In this document: positions 63,877-64,000 of the stretch, in pieces | Layout of the letters: each line of letters starts with the position of its first letter | Numbering within the stretch: the first letter of the stretch is position 1 | Source of the DNA: Corynebacterium sp. | Lineage (GTDB): Bacteria > Actinomycetota > Actinomycetes > Mycobacteriales > Mycobacteriaceae | Direction of reading: 5' to 3' | Length of the DNA: 64,000 bases | Assembly: GCF_030532715.1 (NCBI RefSeq) | Contig: NZ_JAUNKO010000002.1 | Span: 62,001 to 126,000 of the forward strand | The notes under the pieces: generated by a model | Databases searched by the model: none | Told to the model about the DNA's origin: nothing | Seen by the model: the letters and a program-made list of their open reading frames with translations, nothing else | Made by a program: the position numbers and the translations under genes

Positions 63877-64000
63877 CGACCTCACCGCGGCGGATTTCCC
63901 CGTAAGTGAGGCGGATATGGCCCACATCGGGGAAACGCTCATTCGATACTTTGTGCACAATCAACCTCGGGTGTCGCATCCTAGCGTCGTGTTTATCGGC
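63860..64000 (+). CDS. Truncated at window edge: possible zeta-toxin-like P-loop kinase
   Basis: Only the first 47 residues are present, from GTG 63860: MAKPASDLTAADFPVSEADM, then GETLIRYFVHNQPRVSHPSV and VFIG. The spacing DFPVSE...LIRYF...HPSVVFIGG, expected just before a Walker A loop, resembles zeta-toxin-family starts. The P-loop itself lies beyond the window, so the family call is tentative. Confidence 0.4.
   Translation, partial: MAKPASDLTAADFPVSEADMAHIGETLIRYFVHNQPRVSHPSVVFIG

Overview
The window is a 64 kb stretch of an actinobacterial chromosome, almost certainly Corynebacterium. The evidence is the gene order (mprAB-htrA-mog-mscL-fthC-galU-glp-rimJ-glpR, pmt/rsmI-betP-metG, tatD-rpf2-ksgA-ispE), which follows the C. 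glutamicum layout as I know it. Supporting markers are a BetP-type betaine carrier, an Rpf2-type resuscitation factor, the gephyrin-like Glp/GlpR division pair, DtxR-like and GlxR-like sites, and many leaderless -10 promoters. I cannot assign a species.

Layout. 0-4.2 kb: PerM-like membrane protein, purN and purH. 4.4-8.8 kb: a lactaldehyde-type aldehyde dehydrogenase, a CitE-like lyase, and on the minus strand a CoA-disulfide-reductase/rhodanese fusion with a small Cys-rich protein. 8.8-10.5 kb: a TetR regulator and a degenerate DUF294-type nucleotidyltransferase. 10.6-12.8 kb: a divergent block of ribosomal protein genes (rpmE2-rpmF against rpmB-rpmG-rpsN-rpsR), essentially all zinc-free forms. 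13.2-17.9 kb: envelope-stress two-component system, HtrA protease and a Mog/MoaB protein. 18.3-19.8 kb: a secreted NlpC/P60-like protein and MscL. 19.9-25.4 kb: SAF-domain protein, fthC, galU, glp, rimJ and glpR. 25.5 kb: tRNA-Ala(CGC). This is followed by an accessory segment to about 29 kb holding a glycerate kinase, a divergent VOC/AraC pair and an ABC-transporter remnant.

29-38.5 kb: GlsB-like membrane protein, fructosamine-kinase-like protein, a second NlpC/P60-like paralogue, a 945-residue FAD/Fe-S D-lactate-dehydrogenase-type oxidase, a decayed intergenic region, DoxX plus a zinc-finger membrane protein, and a TetR gene divergent from a GH13 enzyme over a perfect palindrome. 38.5-45 kb: protein O-mannosyltransferase, rsmI, betP and metG. 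45-52 kb: a translationally coupled six-gene operon (ECF S, T and A components, two IrtAB/YbtPQ-type ABC half-transporters, TetR) behind a DtxR-like box, read as an iron/siderophore uptake locus. A secreted protein of unknown function is transcribed divergently from it. 53-57 kb: an amine-oxidase-like flavoprotein opposite an aldehyde dehydrogenase, then TatD. 57-63 kb: rpf2, ksgA, ispE, an ABC-F ATPase and alkB. The window ends inside a two-gene unit that may be a toxin-antitoxin pair.

Functionally most of the window is core metabolism, translation and envelope biology. The parts that look least explained are the ECF+IrtAB-type operon with its divergent exoprotein, the two NlpC/P60-like paralogues, the DoxX/zinc-finger pair behind a perfect palindrome, the CoA/sulfur redox operon, and the truncated gene pair at the right edge. 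Several gene starts were moved downstream of the longest open frame because a -10 hexamer sits 6-8 bases before the chosen start codon (leaderless genes).
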